DNA of 64,000 nt from Aquaspirillum sp. LM1 (GTDB lineage: Bacteria; Pseudomonadota; Gammaproteobacteria; Burkholderiales; Aquaspirillaceae), in the NCBI RefSeq assembly GCF_002002905.1, contig NZ_CP019509.1:3219001-3283000 (forward strand), read 5' to 3'. Under the pieces are notes generated by a model, which was not told the DNA's origin, did not search any database, and worked only from the letters and a program-made list of their open reading frames with translations. Below are positions 9,847 to 19,553 of this stretch, in pieces (position 1 is the first letter of the stretch; the number at the start of each line of letters is the position of its first letter). A program made the translations under genes and the position numbers.

Positions 9847-11238
9847 ATGAAACACCGAGTCAAACACATTCACTTTGTCGGGATTGGCGGCGTGGGCATG
9901 AGCGGCATTGCCGAAGTGCTACTGACGCTGGGGTATACCGTGTCCGGCTCGGACATGGCCGACAGCGCGACCACACGCAGGCTGGTCAACGCCGGGGCAA
10001 CGGTGTATTTTGGTCATGATGCCGGATATATCGTCGGCGCGGACGTGGTGGTGACATCCACGGCGGTCAAGGCGGATAATCCGGAAGTGCAGGCCGCAGA
10101 GCAGGCGCATATTCCGGTGGTGCCGCGCGCCATGATGCTGGCCGAGCTGATGCGCTTCAAGCAGGGCATTGCCATTGCCGGCACCCATGGCAAGACCACC
10201 ACCACCAGCCTGGTGGCGTCGGTGCTGGGCGCAGCCGGGCTGGACCCCACCTTTGTCATCGGCGGTCGGCTGGAAGCCGCCGGCACCAATGCGCGGCTGG
10301 GCCAGGGCGATTTCCTGGTAGCCGAAGCCGACGAATCGGATGCTTCGTTCTTGTGCCTGCAGCCAGTGATGGCGGTTGTGACGAATATTGACGCTGACCA
10401 TATGGATACTTACGGTCACAGTCTGGATAAACTTAAGCAGGCTTTTGTAGATTTTTTGCATCGGCTGCCATTTTATGGTCATGCGGTGCTGTGTGTGGAC
10501 GACGCCAATGTGCGCAGCATCCTGCCGCAGGTGAAGCGCCCGGTCACCACTTACGGTTTTACTGAAGACGCCCAGATTCGCGCAGAAAATGTGCATGCCG
10601 ATGGACAATGCATGCGTTTTGACGCAGTCTGGCACAATGGTGCAGTGCACCGTGAAGCCATCGTGCTGAACACGCCGGGCCGGCACAATGTGTTGAACGC
10701 CCTGGCAACCATCGCCATTGCGCTGGAGTGCGGGGCGGGCATCGACGCCATCCGTCAGGGGCTGGCGCAGTTTTCCGGGGTGGGCCGGCGTTTTCAGCGC
10801 TACGGCGAGGTGGCGTTGCCTGCTGGCGGCAGCTTCACCCTGGTGGATGACTACGGTCATCACCCGGTGGAAATGGCTGCCACGCTGGCTGCTGCCCGTG
10901 GTGCGTTTCCGGGCCGCCGCCTGGTGCTGGCCTTCCAGCCGCACCGCTATTCGCGCACCCGCGATTTGTTTGAAGATTTCATCAAGGTGCTGACCAGCGT
11001 GGATGGCGTGCTGCTGACCGAAGTCTACCCGGCTGGTGAAGCGCCGATTGTGGCCGCCGATGGCCGGGCGCTGACCCGGGCGCTGCGCGTGGCGGGCAAG
11101 GTGGAGCCGGTGTTTGTCGAACAGGTGGCTGACCTGCCGGCGGCGATTGTGGAATACGCCCAGGATGGCGATGTGGTACTGACCATGGGCGCAGGCTCGA
11201 TTGGCGGCGTGCCGGGCAAACTCACTGCCGTGCAGTAA
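9847..11238 (+). CDS. murC: UDP-MurNAc:L-alanine ligase MurC
   Basis: MurC starts the stem peptide by ligating L-alanine to UDP-MurNAc. The 463-residue product begins [20 protein letters not shown], the typical UDP-binding start, and has the ATP loop [14 protein letters not shown] (about residue 108), [10 protein letters not shown] (about residue 160), [12 protein letters not shown], and [11 protein letters not shown] (about residue 335), the last being diagnostic for MurC. A TTG-initiated extension to 9781 is possible on paper but would add residues not seen in the family; ATG 9847 is preceded by AGG. ddlB follows 13 bases later. Confidence 0.95.
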   Translation: MKHRVKHIHFVGIGGVGMSGIAEVLLTLGYTVSGSDMADSATTRRLVNAGATVYFGHDAGYIVGADVVVTSTAVKADNPEVQAAEQAHIPVVPRAMMLAELMRFKQGIAIAGTHGKTTTTSLVASVLGAAGLDPTFVIGGRLEAAGTNARLGQGDFLVAEADESDASFLCLQPVMAVVTNIDADHMDTYGHSLDKLKQAFVDFLHRLPFYGHAVLCVDDANVRSILPQVKRPVTTYGFTEDAQIRAENVHADGQCMRFDAVWHNGAVHREAIVLNTPGRHNVLNALATIAIALECGAGIDAIRQGLAQFSGVGRRFQRYGEVALPAGGSFTLVDDYGHHPVEMAATLAAARGAFPGRRLVLAFQPHRYSRTRDLFEDFIKVLTSVDGVLLTEVYPAGEAPIVAADGRALTRALRVAGKVEPVFVEQVADLPAAIVEYAQDGDVVLTMGAGSIGGVPGKLTAVQ

Positions 11239-11251
11239 GGAAGGATGCAGA

Positions 11252-12163
11252 ATGACCCAATACGGCAAAGTGGCAGTGATGTTTGGCGGCAGTTCGGCAG
11301 AGCGCGAGGTGTCGCTGATGAGCGGCAACGCGGTGCTGGACGCGCTGCTGCGCAGCGGGGTGGACGCACACCCGTTTGACCCGGCAGAAAAACCCCTGTC
11401 GGCGCTGCACGATGAACAGTTTGACCGGGTGTTCATTGCCCTGCATGGCCGGGGGGGTGAAGATGGCACGGTGCAAGGCGCGCTGGAACTGATGAAGCTG
11501 CCCTACACCGGCAGCGGGGTGATGGCCTCCAGCGTGGGCATGGATAAATGGCGCACCAAGCTGGTGTGGCAGGCGGTGGGGATTCCCACCCCGGAGTACG
11601 AGGTGTTGACCGCCGACAGCGACTTTGCCGCCGTGGAAGCCCGGCTGGGCCTGCCGCTGATGGTCAAGCCGGCGCACGAAGGCTCGTCCATCGGCATTGT
11701 CAAGGTCAGCGAGCCGGGCCAGCTGGCCGCTGCCTGGCACGAAGCCGCCAGCCTGGACCGGCTGGTGATTGCCGAGCGTTTCATTGCCGGGCGTGAGTAC
11801 ACCGCGCCGGTACTGGACGATCAGGCCTTGCCGCTGATTCGCATTGCCGCACCAGAAGGCAATTACGACTATCAGCACAAGTATTTTACCGACGACACCC
11901 AGTATTTCTGTCCGTGCGGCCTGCCAGAAGCACTGGAAGCGCAGATGCGCGACACGGTGTTGCGCGCGTTCAAGGTGCTGGGTGCCGAAGGTTGGGGACG
12001 GATCGACCTGATGCTGGACGACGAAGGGCGGTTTTACCTGCTGGAAATCAACACCTCGCCGGGCATGACCAGCCACAGCCTGGTGCCGATGGCGGCGCGG
12101 GTGGCCGGCATCCCGTTTGAGGCCTTGTGCCTGCGCATTCTGGACGGTGCCCATGTGGGATAA
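11252..12163 (+). CDS. ddlB: D-alanine:D-alanine ligase
   Basis: This enzyme joins two D-alanines with ATP, supplying the dipeptide used by MurF. The 303-residue length is that of the DdlB group. Visible motifs are [17 protein letters not shown] at the N-terminus, [11 protein letters not shown] (about residue 63), the ATP-grasp segment [14 protein letters not shown] (about residue 140), and the C-terminal metal site [16 protein letters not shown] (about residue 265). ATG 11252 follows an AAGGA site; an in-frame alternative further upstream would overlap murC. The 3' end overlaps ftsQ by 11 bases. Confidence 0.95.
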   Translation: MTQYGKVAVMFGGSSAEREVSLMSGNAVLDALLRSGVDAHPFDPAEKPLSALHDEQFDRVFIALHGRGGEDGTVQGALELMKLPYTGSGVMASSVGMDKWRTKLVWQAVGIPTPEYEVLTADSDFAAVEARLGLPLMVKPAHEGSSIGIVKVSEPGQLAAAWHEAASLDRLVIAERFIAGREYTAPVLDDQALPLIRIAAPEGNYDYQHKYFTDDTQYFCPCGLPEALEAQMRDTVLRAFKVLGAEGWGRIDLMLDDEGRFYLLEINTSPGMTSHSLVPMAARVAGIPFEALCLRILDGAHVG

Positions 12164-12893
12164 CCACCGTCTGTTGCGCGGCATCGCCAACCTGTTGCTG
12201 TTGGCCTCGGTGCTGACGCTGCTGGTGGCGGGCGCGCAATGGGTGGTGCGCACCGGCATGATGCCGATCCGGACGGTGCATATCCGCAGCAAGCTGACCC
12301 ATGTCTCGCAGGAACAACTGCGTTACGTGGCAGAACATGAACTGAAAGGCTCGTTCCTGACCGTCAACCTCAGCGACACCCGCGAGGCGTTCGAGAAACT
12401 CCCCTGGGTGCGCAAGGTGGCGGTGCGGCGCAACTGGCCGGACCGGCTGGAAATTGACGTGGAAGAACACCAGGCCACCGCCCGCTGGGCCGAGAACGGG
12501 CTGGTGAACTCCTACGGCGAATGGTTTGATGCCGCATTTGGCCAACCTTTGCCCCTGTTGAAGGGTCCAAAGGGCAGTGAAGCAGAAATGCTTGCCGCCT
12601 ATCTGGCGTTCAAGCAGGTGTTGCAACCAGTGGGCGTGCTGCCCAACGAACTTGCCCTGTCGGCCCGGCGGGCCTGGCAGGTGACACTGGACAATGGGGT
12701 GATTCTGGAGCTGGGCCGTCAGGATATCGGCCTGCGCATCAACCGGTTTGCCACCAGCTGGCGCGAGCAGTTGTCGCGCCTGCCGTACCGGATTGACTAT
12801 GTAGACTTGCGCTATCCCAACGGCTTTGCCGTGCGCATGCCGGATTACAAGCCGGGCAAGGGCGTCCCTGTTCCGGTGCGTCCGGCGGCCTGA
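12153..12893 (+). CDS. ftsQ: Cell division protein FtsQ
   Basis: FtsQ is the bitopic scaffold of the divisome that binds FtsB and FtsL. The 246-residue protein has one transmembrane segment (about residues 8-30, [20 protein letters not shown]), a periplasmic POTRA domain (about residues 40-110, beginning [15 protein letters not shown]) and the FtsQ beta domain (ending [19 protein letters not shown]). The start ATG is within the 3' end of ddlB. Position and size match FtsQ of other betaproteobacteria. ftsA follows about 30 bases downstream. Confidence 0.93.
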   Translation: MWDNHRLLRGIANLLLLASVLTLLVAGAQWVVRTGMMPIRTVHIRSKLTHVSQEQLRYVAEHELKGSFLTVNLSDTREAFEKLPWVRKVAVRRNWPDRLEIDVEEHQATARWAENGLVNSYGEWFDAAFGQPLPLLKGPKGSEAEMLAAYLAFKQVLQPVGVLPNELALSARRAWQVTLDNGVILELGRQDIGLRINRFATSWREQLSRLPYRIDYVDLRYPNGFAVRMPDYKPGKGVPVPVRPAA

Positions 12894-12922
12894 ACGAATA
12901 CAAGAGCTTAACGGAGCAAGTG

Positions 12923-14161
12923 GTGAGCAAACCGAGAGAACCGAAAAACATGCTGGTCGGGCTGGATGTTGGCACCGCCAAGATTGTCGCCGTCGTGGCC
13001 GAGGTGCTCGAAGACGGTGCGCTGAATATCATCGGCATGGGGCAAACCCCGTCGCGCGGCCTGAAAAAGGGCATGGTGGTCAATATCGAGTCCACCGTCC
13101 AGGCCATTCAGCGCGCGGTGGAAGAAGCCGAGCTGATGGCGGATTGCACCATTCATGAAGTGTTTACCGGGATTGCCGGCAGCCACATCAAGAGTGTCAA
13201 TTCGCACGGCATGGTGGCCATTCGCGAGCGCGAAGTCACCCAGGCCGACATCGACCGGGTGATTGAAACCGCCCGCGCGGTGACCACGCCGCCTGACCAT
13301 CAGGTGCTGCATATCCTGACCCAGGAGTTTTCCATTGATGGTCAGGAAGACGTGCGCGAACCGCTGGGCATGAGTGGCGTGCGGCTGGAAACCCGCGTGC
13401 ATATTGTCACCGGAGCGGTGAGTGCTGCGCAGAATATCCTGAAATGTGTGCGTCGCTGCAACCTGGATGTCAGTGACCTGATCCTGCAGCCGCTGGCGTC
13501 GGCCACGGCGGTGCTCACCGACGATGAACGCGATCTGGGCGTCTGCCTGATCGACATCGGCGGCGGCACCACCGACATTGCCGTTTACACCCGTGGCGCG
13601 ATTCGCCACACGGCAGTGATTCCGATTGCCGGTGATCAGATCACCAACGACATTGCCATGGCGCTGCGCACGCCCACCAAGGAAGCTGAAGACATCAAGC
13701 TGGTGCATGGCTGTGCGCTGATGCAGCTGGCCAATCCAGCCGATATGATTGATGTACCCGGTGTGGGCGAGCGCGGACCGCGTCAGCTGTCGCGCGCCAC
13801 CCTGGCCGAAGTGATTGAACCACGGGTCGAAGAGCTTTTTCAGCTGATTCAGCAGGAATTGCGTCGCACCGGCTTTGAAGATGTGCTGTCCTCCGGTATT
13901 GTGCTGACCGGCGGCGCAGCCAAGATGCCTGGCATGATGGAATTGGCGGAAGAAGTGTTCCATATGCCGGTACGGGTGGGGGTGCCCAAATACTTCGGCG
14001 GGCTGGCCGAAGTGGTGAAGGACCCCCGCTTTTCCACGTCAATTGGCCTGTTGCTGATTGGCAAGGATCAGTTGCAAAAAACCGCAGGTCCGAAGCTGGA
14101 GTCCGCCTCGGTGGGAGGCCTGTTTACACGCATGAAAGCCTGGTTCGCCGGGAACTTCTGA
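12923..14161 (+). CDS. ftsA: Cell division protein FtsA
   Basis: FtsA is an actin-like ATPase that tethers FtsZ filaments to the membrane. The 412-residue protein has the actin-fold phosphate-1 motif GLDVGTAKIVAVV near the N-terminus, the SHS2/1C insertion, the phosphate-2 motif IDIGGGTTDIAVY (about residue 210), the adenosine motif VLTGGAAKMPG (about residue 330), and a C-terminal amphipathic helix (FTRMKAWFAGNF) for membrane targeting. Two GTG codons are possible, 12920 and 12923; the second was taken because GGAG is six bases upstream of it. ftsZ follows after 82 bases. Confidence 0.94.
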   Translation: MSKPREPKNMLVGLDVGTAKIVAVVAEVLEDGALNIIGMGQTPSRGLKKGMVVNIESTVQAIQRAVEEAELMADCTIHEVFTGIAGSHIKSVNSHGMVAIREREVTQADIDRVIETARAVTTPPDHQVLHILTQEFSIDGQEDVREPLGMSGVRLETRVHIVTGAVSAAQNILKCVRRCNLDVSDLILQPLASATAVLTDDERDLGVCLIDIGGGTTDIAVYTRGAIRHTAVIPIAGDQITNDIAMALRTPTKEAEDIKLVHGCALMQLANPADMIDVPGVGERGPRQLSRATLAEVIEPRVEELFQLIQQELRRTGFEDVLSSGIVLTGGAAKMPGMMELAEEVFHMPVRVGVPKYFGGLAEVVKDPRFSTSIGLLLIGKDQLQKTAGPKLESASVGGLFTRMKAWFAGNF

Positions 14162-14243
14162 CGTGGGGCGCGTTTATCGTTGTACCGACATTTTTTGTTT
14201 TACAGGGCAGTCGTCAACGTAGTTTTTCGAGGAGAGAACCGTC

Positions 14244-15437
14244 ATGTCTTCCAACATGGTCTTTGAAATGGTGCAGGAAATCGCACCCGAAGCCGTCATC
14301 AAGGTGATCGGCGTCGGTGGCGGAGGCTGCAATGCCGTTGACAACATGATCGAAAGTCAGATCAAGGGCGTCGAATTTGTCGCCGCCAACACCGATGCAC
14401 AGGCCTTGCGCCGCAACCGTGCGCCGGTGCAGATTCAGATTGGCCAGACCCTGACCAAGGGCCTGGGTGCCGGGGCCAACCCGGATGTGGGCCGCAGCGC
14501 GGCCATCGAAGACCGCGACCGCATTGCCGAAGTGCTGCGCGGCGCGAACATGGTGTTCATCGCCACCGGCATGGGCGGCGGCACCGGCACCGGCGCTGCG
14601 CCGGTGATTGCCGAAATTGCCAAGGAAATGGGCATCCTGACCGTGGGCGTGGTGACCCGGCCATTTTCGCACGAAGGCCGCCGCCACCAGATCGCCACCG
14701 CCGGGATCGACGAGCTGAAAAAATACGTCGATTCGCTGATTGTGATTCCGAATGAAAAACTGCTGCAGGTGCTGGGCTCCGACGTGACCATGCGCCAGGC
14801 CTTCCGCGCCGCCGACGATGTGCTGCGCGGTGCCGTGGCCGGTATTGCCGAAGTGATCACCTGCCCTGGCTTCATCAACGTTGACTTTGCCGACGTGAAG
14901 AACGTGATGAGCCAGATGGGCATGGCAATGATGGGCTCGGCAGTGGCCGCCGGCCTGGACCGTGCGCGCATTGCCGCCGAAGAAGCCGTCGCCAGCCCGC
15001 TGCTGGACGATATCAGCCTGGATGGCGCGCGTGGCGTGCTGGTGAACATCTCCACCGCACCGGGCTGCCTGTTGCTGCGTGAATACCATGAAATCATGGA
15101 AATCATCCGCAACTATGCCCACCCGGACGCCGAAGTGAAATTTGGCACCGCCGAAGTGGACGGCATGGCCGAGGACGAAATCCGCGTCACCCTGATTGCC
15201 ACCGGGCTGGGCGGCAAGAAGGCGGTGCGCGAGGAACGTCGCGAACAATTGAAAGTGGTGAAAAACGGCACCGACGGCACGGCCATGGAAGTACCAGACT
15301 TCCAGCAGGATTTCGACAAACCCAGCGTGTTCCGCGCCCGTTCGGGTCGTGGTGCGCCGCAGCCGGTGGATTTTTCCAATCCGTCGGTGGGGGATTCGTT
15401 CGATATTCCGGCATTTTTGCGCCGCCAGGCCGACTAA
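14244..15437 (+). CDS. ftsZ: Cell division GTPase FtsZ
   Basis: FtsZ is the tubulin-like GTPase that forms the cytokinetic ring. In the 397-residue protein the N-terminal nucleotide domain begins VIGVGGGGCNAVDNMI, with the tubulin signature GGGTGTGAAPVIA at about residue 113 and the T7 loop region NVDFADVKNVM at about residue 213. A linker of about 50 residues leads to the conserved C-terminal peptide DIPAFLRRQAD, which docks on FtsA and ZipA. A GGAGAG ribosome site precedes the ATG. It is the last gene of the dcw operon; a stem-loop follows. Confidence 0.97.
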   Translation: MSSNMVFEMVQEIAPEAVIKVIGVGGGGCNAVDNMIESQIKGVEFVAANTDAQALRRNRAPVQIQIGQTLTKGLGAGANPDVGRSAAIEDRDRIAEVLRGANMVFIATGMGGGTGTGAAPVIAEIAKEMGILTVGVVTRPFSHEGRRHQIATAGIDELKKYVDSLIVIPNEKLLQVLGSDVTMRQAFRAADDVLRGAVAGIAEVITCPGFINVDFADVKNVMSQMGMAMMGSAVAAGLDRARIAAEEAVASPLLDDISLDGARGVLVNISTAPGCLLLREYHEIMEIIRNYAHPDAEVKFGTAEVDGMAEDEIRVTLIATGLGGKKAVREERREQLKVVKNGTDGTAMEVPDFQQDFDKPSVFRARSGRGAPQPVDFSNPSVGDSFDIPAFLRRQAD

Positions 15438-15446
15438 ACCGGTTTT

Positions 15447-15519
15447 GCGCCTGCCCGCCTGCTGCGCTGCCTCTCGACAGCGCATGACGGCTGCCCGCCT
15501 CGATGCGGGCAGGCGCGGT
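15447..15519 (+). terminator. Stem-loop(s) after ftsZ, probable end of the dcw operon
   Basis: The sequence GCGGGCAGGCGC at 15505-15516 can pair either with GCGCCTGCCCGC at 15447-15458 (12 bp, long loop) or, as GCGGGCAG, with the nearer CTGCCCGC at 15491-15498 (8 bp, six-base loop). The run GGTTTCTT follows. Two alternative hairpins share one arm because CTGCCCGCCT is repeated. The T-run is poor, so termination is plausible rather than certain. Confidence 0.55.
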
Positions 15520-15641
15520 TTCTTGCTGGTGTTGCAATAGCCTGAAGCTATCAATACATGCTGAGCAATCAATTTAAAGCATCTCTCTGGCTGTGTTAGA
15601 CTGATTCACATCCTTATCTTGCCCATGATGGAATGTTCAGC

Positions 15642-16556
15642 ATGATCCACCAGCGCACCCTTGCTCAAACCATCACCGCCAGTGGCGTTGGCCTGCATTC
15701 CGGCGAACGGGTCAAACTCACCTTGCGCCCGGCCCCGGTGGACAGCGGCATCGTGTTTTGCCGCACCGACCTGGCCCAGCCAGTCAGCCTGCGCGCCGAG
15801 CCGGCGCTGGTCAACGACACCCGCTTGTCGTCCACTCTGGTTAACGCTGATGGCGTGCGCGTGGCCACGGTCGAGCACCTGATGAGCGCACTGGCCGGCC
15901 TGGGCATCGACAACATCATTGTAGAAATGACCGGCCCGGAAACGCCAATCATGGATGGCAGCGCCGCGCCGTTTGTGTATCTGCTCGACAGCGCCGGCAT
16001 TGTCGAACAGCCCGCGCTCAAGCGTTACATCCGCCTCCTCAAACCGCTGGAAGTGGTGGAAGGGGACAAATGGGTGCGTCTGGAGCCTTACGACGGGTTT
16101 ACCGTCAGCCTGGAAATTGAATTCAATCATCCGGTGTTCCGCCATACTCCACAAAAATTGACGATCAATTTTGCCGAACACTCTTATATAGACGAAGTCA
16201 GCCGCGCCCGCACCTTTGGTTTCATGCACGAAGTGGAATACATGCGCATGAATGGCCTGGGCCTGGGTGGCAACCTGGACAATGCCATCGTGATTGACGA
16301 CGACAGCGTGCTGAACAAGGACGGCCTGCGCTTCAATAACGAATTTGTCCGCCACAAGATTCTGGATGCCATTGGCGACCTGTACATGATTGGCCACCCG
16401 CTGATTGCGGCGTTTTCCGGTTTCAAATCCGGCCATGCCATGAACAACAAGCTGCTGCGCACCCTGCTGGCACAACCGGACGCCTGGGAATACGTGACTT
16501 TCCGTCGCCCGAGCGATGCACCATCCAGCTTTCACCGCCTTCCCGAAGCCGCCTGA
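15642..16556 (+). CDS. lpxC: UDP-3-O-acyl-N-acetylglucosamine deacetylase LpxC
   Basis: LpxC is the zinc enzyme that commits UDP-GlcNAc to lipid A synthesis, so the organism makes lipopolysaccharide. The 304-residue protein starts [20 protein letters not shown], close to the family consensus, and carries the zinc ligands in VEHLMSAL (about His 79) and [10 protein letters not shown] (His and Asp, about 238-242), plus the catalytic histidine in FKSGHAMNN (about 265). An ATG nine bases upstream is possible; ATG 15642 matches the usual N-terminus. It sits in its standard place downstream of ftsZ and is followed by moaC after eight bases. Confidence 0.96.
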   Translation: MIHQRTLAQTITASGVGLHSGERVKLTLRPAPVDSGIVFCRTDLAQPVSLRAEPALVNDTRLSSTLVNADGVRVATVEHLMSALAGLGIDNIIVEMTGPETPIMDGSAAPFVYLLDSAGIVEQPALKRYIRLLKPLEVVEGDKWVRLEPYDGFTVSLEIEFNHPVFRHTPQKLTINFAEHSYIDEVSRARTFGFMHEVEYMRMNGLGLGGNLDNAIVIDDDSVLNKDGLRFNNEFVRHKILDAIGDLYMIGHPLIAAFSGFKSGHAMNNKLLRTLLAQPDAWEYVTFRRPSDAPSSFHRLPEAA

Positions 16557-16564
16557 GGACACCC

Positions 16565-17086
16565 ATGTCTGCCCTGACCCACTTCAACGCCGACGGCCAG
16601 GCGCATATGGTTGACGTTGGTGGCAAAACCGACAGCTGTCGCCGCGCCATCGCCAGCGGCCAGATTGCCATGCTGCCAGCCACCTTTGCCCTGGTGCAAA
16701 GTGGCGGCCACAAAAAAGGCGACGTGCTGGGCATTGCCCGCCTCGCCGCCATCATGGCCAGCAAACACACCGGCACACTGATTCCGCTATGCCACCCGCT
16801 GGCGCTGACCCATGTGGACGTGGCATTCAGCCTCGACCCGGCGCACAGCACCATCACCTGCCAGGTGACTGCCGAAACCGTGGGAAAAACCGGGGTGGAA
16901 ATGGAAGCGCTCACCGCCGTCAATATCGGCCTGCTGACCATTTACGATATGTGCAAGGCAGTGGATCGCGGCATGGTGATTGGCCAGATTCGCCTGCTGG
17001 AAAAACAGGGTGGCAAATCCGGCCACTGGCGCGCCGACCAGATACCAGCCGGAGAACAGACCGATGCGTCGCCCCTGGCGGGGTAA
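16565..17086 (+). CDS. moaC: Cyclic pyranopterin monophosphate synthase MoaC
   Basis: MoaC forms cyclic pyranopterin monophosphate in molybdenum cofactor synthesis, after MoaA. The 173-residue protein has the family signatures [15 protein letters not shown] at the N-terminus, [18 protein letters not shown], the active-site stretch [14 protein letters not shown] (about residue 76), [10 protein letters not shown] (about residue 118) and [11 protein letters not shown] (about residue 138). A GAGGA ribosome site is present. It has no molybdenum-cofactor neighbours here. The tail after about residue 160 ([16 protein letters not shown]) is longer than in many homologues. The tnpB element begins just downstream. 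Confidence 0.95.
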   Translation: MSALTHFNADGQAHMVDVGGKTDSCRRAIASGQIAMLPATFALVQSGGHKKGDVLGIARLAAIMASKHTGTLIPLCHPLALTHVDVAFSLDPAHSTITCQVTAETVGKTGVEMEALTAVNIGLLTIYDMCKAVDRGMVIGQIRLLEKQGGKSGHWRADQIPAGEQTDASPLAG

Positions 17087-17131
17087 CGACGCATCGAAGC
17101 ACTGTTTTCGATGTTACCCACTGTGCGGAAA

Positions 17132-17153
17132 GCCTCGGGGTTCAGCCCGAGGC
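17132..17153 (+). repeat. Left-end hairpin of the tnpB element
   Basis: GCCTCGGG and CCCGAGGC form a perfect 8-bp stem with the six-base loop GTTCAG. Its position 63 bases before tnpB suits the subterminal recognition hairpin of IS200/IS605 left ends. Confidence 0.6.
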
Positions 17154-17215
17154 CAAGAGCGCGGACGCTGAAAGCGGCCTGGTGGGTTTGTTTTGGCTTA
17201 AGGCATAATGCCCGC

Positions 17216-18310
17216 ATGGAAACCGTAAAAACTCTCAAACTCCGCATCAAGGACAAGCACGCGAAAGCGTTACTTGCGATGGCGCGTGATGTGAATACGG
17301 TTTGGAATTTTTGCAACGAAACGCAGTATCGAAGTTTGCGCCGTTACACCAACAAACCACAGCTTTGGTTGTCGGGGTTTGATCTGCAAAAGCTCACCAG
17401 CGGTTTCAGCAAATGCGAAGGGGTGAGCATTGGTTCGACGACTGTTCAGGTTGTTTGCGAGGAATTTGCAACCCGACTCAGACAGTTCAAAAAACAACGC
17501 CTGAACTGGCGCGTCAGCGACAAAAAATCCCCGAAGTATTCTTTAGGCTGGATTCCATTCAAAGCCAAGGCGCTGGCCTATAAAAACGGTCAAGTGCGCT
17601 TTAAAGGCATAAGCCTTGGCTTGTGGGATTCCTACGGCCTCTCAAAATTTGAATTCCGTGCGGGGTCGTTCAATGAAGATTCTCGCGGTCGTTGGTATCT
17701 GAACATCGTCATCAAGTGCCAAACGGAAGACAAACCTGTTCAATATGGCGCGTCAGCCATCGGGATCGACCTCGGTCTAAAAACAATGGTCACCGACAGC
17801 AACGGCCAGAAGTTTGAACCTAAACAGTGGTATCGAGAATCCGAAGCCGCACTGGGCATTGCCCAACGCGCCCACAAGAAAAAACGGGTGAAGGCCATCC
17901 ACGCCAAAATTGCCAATCAGCGTAAAGACGCAATCCACAAAGAAACGGCACGATTGGTCAGAGAACACGCCATCATCTTTGTGGGCAATGTAAACGCCAA
18001 AGCACTGGCAAAAACCCGTATGGCAAAGTCTGTGCACGATGCGGCATGGACGACGTTTAGAACACAACTCAAGTACAAGGCCATGAGGCAATGTGTGGTG
18101 TTCGAGGAAATAAATGAAGCGTATTCAACCCAAACGTGCTCGTGCTGTGGGATCAAACCCGCCAGCAGTCCGAAAGGTAGGGCCGGTCTTGGAATAAGAG
18201 AATGGACTTGCAGCGAATGCGGTGCAGTGCACGACCGCGACACCAACGCTGCAAAAAACATTCTCGCGGCGGGACTTCGCCGTCTTGCAGAAGGAATCCC
18301 CGCTCTTTAA
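17216..18310 (+). CDS. tnpB: TnpB-family RNA-guided nuclease with a non-acidic residue at the RuvC-II position
   Basis: TnpB proteins are RuvC nucleases guided by an RNA made from the right end of their element. The 364-residue protein has the N-terminal helix-rich domain (METVKTLKLRIKDKHAK), RuvC-I GIDLGLKTMV with its Asp at about 184, a four-cysteine zinc finger (CSCCG ... CSEC, about residues 305-335) and RuvC-III HDRDTNAAKNI (Asp about 341). The usual RuvC-II glutamate is replaced by FVGNVNAKALA at about residue 257. A conserved-looking Glu in FEEINEAYSTQ (about residues 297-302) could substitute, as proposed for TnpB groups with rearranged catalytic sites; this is inference. ATG 17216 was chosen because homologues start there. 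The TAA stop lies within the TTAA that received the IS5 insertion. Confidence 0.85.
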   Translation: METVKTLKLRIKDKHAKALLAMARDVNTVWNFCNETQYRSLRRYTNKPQLWLSGFDLQKLTSGFSKCEGVSIGSTTVQVVCEEFATRLRQFKKQRLNWRVSDKKSPKYSLGWIPFKAKALAYKNGQVRFKGISLGLWDSYGLSKFEFRAGSFNEDSRGRWYLNIVIKCQTEDKPVQYGASAIGIDLGLKTMVTDSNGQKFEPKQWYRESEAALGIAQRAHKKKRVKAIHAKIANQRKDAIHKETARLVREHAIIFVGNVNAKALAKTRMAKSVHDAAWTTFRTQLKYKAMRQCVVFEEINEAYSTQTCSCCGIKPASSPKGRAGLGIREWTCSECGAVHDRDTNAAKNILAAGLRRLAEGIPAL

Positions 18311-19535
18311 GGACGCGCTGATTTATTCCCCAACAGCTGGCTCGAAGTCTCCTGATCTGCGAACATCAGCACATTGAACGTGGATGGTCACATGAAGACG
18401 CAAGCAAGCTTTTCCGAACTGGAATACGCGACAAAGAAGAAGGTCACTCGGCGTGACCGGTTTCTTGACGAGATCAACAAAGTGACGCCCTGGGCCGCCT
18501 TGGTCGCGCAGATTGAGCCCTTCTACCCAAAAGGAACAGGCCGGGGCCGACCGCCGATTGGCGTAGCGCGGATGCTGCGAATGTACATCGCCCAACAATG
18601 CTTCGGACTCTCAGACGAAGGCATCGAAGACGCCATCTATGACAGCCAGGCCATCCGGGGATTTGTTGGCATAGACCTGTCGCGGGAGTCTGCACCAGAC
18701 GCCACCACCCTGCTCAAGTTCCGCCGCCTGCTGGAAACGCACCAGCTGACCGAGCGCATCTTCGAGACCATCAACGCCCTACTGGCCGCGAAGGGCCTGA
18801 TCCTCAAGGAAGGCACGGTTGTTGACGCCACCATCATTGCTGCGCCGTCCTCGACCAAAAATCGAAGCGGTGAGCGTGATCCTGAAATGCATCAGACCAA
18901 AAAGGGCAACCAGTGGTACTTCGGCATGAAGGCACACATTGGGGTGGATGCTGAAACGGGCATCGTGCATACCCTGGTCACCACGTCAGCCAACATCAGC
19001 GATGTTACCCAGGCGCATGCCTTGCTGCATGGCGAAGAGCGGCTTGCCTTTGGCGATGCAGGCTACCAAGGGGTTGAGAAGCGGGAAGAGAACCGGGGCA
19101 GGCGGGTTGAATGGGAAATTGCCATGCGTGCGGGCAAGCGCAAGGCGTTGCCGGATACGCCGGTCGGACGACTGCAGGAGCGGATCGAACAGGCCAGGGC
19201 CAGGATCCGGGCCAAGGTTGAACATCCGTTCAAGATCATCAAGAACCTCTTTGGCATGAAGAAGGTGTCCTACCGTGGGCTGGCGAAGAACACGGCGCGG
19301 CTGCACACCCTTTTTGGGTTGGCGAATCTGTTGACGGCCAGGCGGCGACTGTTTGCGCTGAACACCCAAGGTGCGTCCTGAAAGGGGGAAATGAGGAAAT
19401 TTGCCGCCTGACAGGGTGAAGACTGACCGAAAATGACGGTGAGCAGGCATTTTTTACTCGCCCAAGCGCTCATGCCGAATCGATGCGGCCCGCTTCGGTC
19501 TTCTTTGGTGAAATGCTGATTTTTTCAGCGCGTCC
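18311..19535 (+). mobile_element. Complete IS5-family insertion sequence, 1225 bp
   Basis: The ends are inverted repeats beginning GGACGCGCTGA on both sides. The element is flanked by TTAA at 18307-18310 and 19536-19539, a four-base duplication fitting the YTAR target of the IS5 group. One transposase gene fills most of it. Removing the element and one TTAA restores the tnpB element's right-end hairpin, which proves the nested order of insertion. Confidence 0.93.
18392..19381 (+). CDS. IS5-family DDE transposase
   Basis: The 329-residue transposase begins MKTQASFSELEYATKKKVTR and has the N-terminal IS5 DNA-binding region with the PWAAL..IEP..PKG pattern, then the DDE catalytic core: first Asp in GTVVDATIIAAPSSTKN (about residue 150), second in FGDAGYQG (about residue 222), and the Glu in the C-terminal KVEHPFKIIKNLFG (about residue 280). 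No internal stop or frameshift is visible, so it should be functional. TTG 18374 is an in-frame alternative start. Its ends match those of the MITEs elsewhere in the window, so it may mobilise them. Confidence 0.95.
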   Translation: MKTQASFSELEYATKKKVTRRDRFLDEINKVTPWAALVAQIEPFYPKGTGRGRPPIGVARMLRMYIAQQCFGLSDEGIEDAIYDSQAIRGFVGIDLSRESAPDATTLLKFRRLLETHQLTERIFETINALLAAKGLILKEGTVVDATIIAAPSSTKNRSGERDPEMHQTKKGNQWYFGMKAHIGVDAETGIVHTLVTTSANISDVTQAHALLHGEERLAFGDAGYQGVEKREENRGRRVEWEIAMRAGKRKALPDTPVGRLQERIEQARARIRAKVEHPFKIIKNLFGMKKVSYRGLAKNTARLHTLFGLANLLTARRRLFALNTQGAS

Positions 19536-19553
19536 TTAAGGGCGGGGAGGAAG

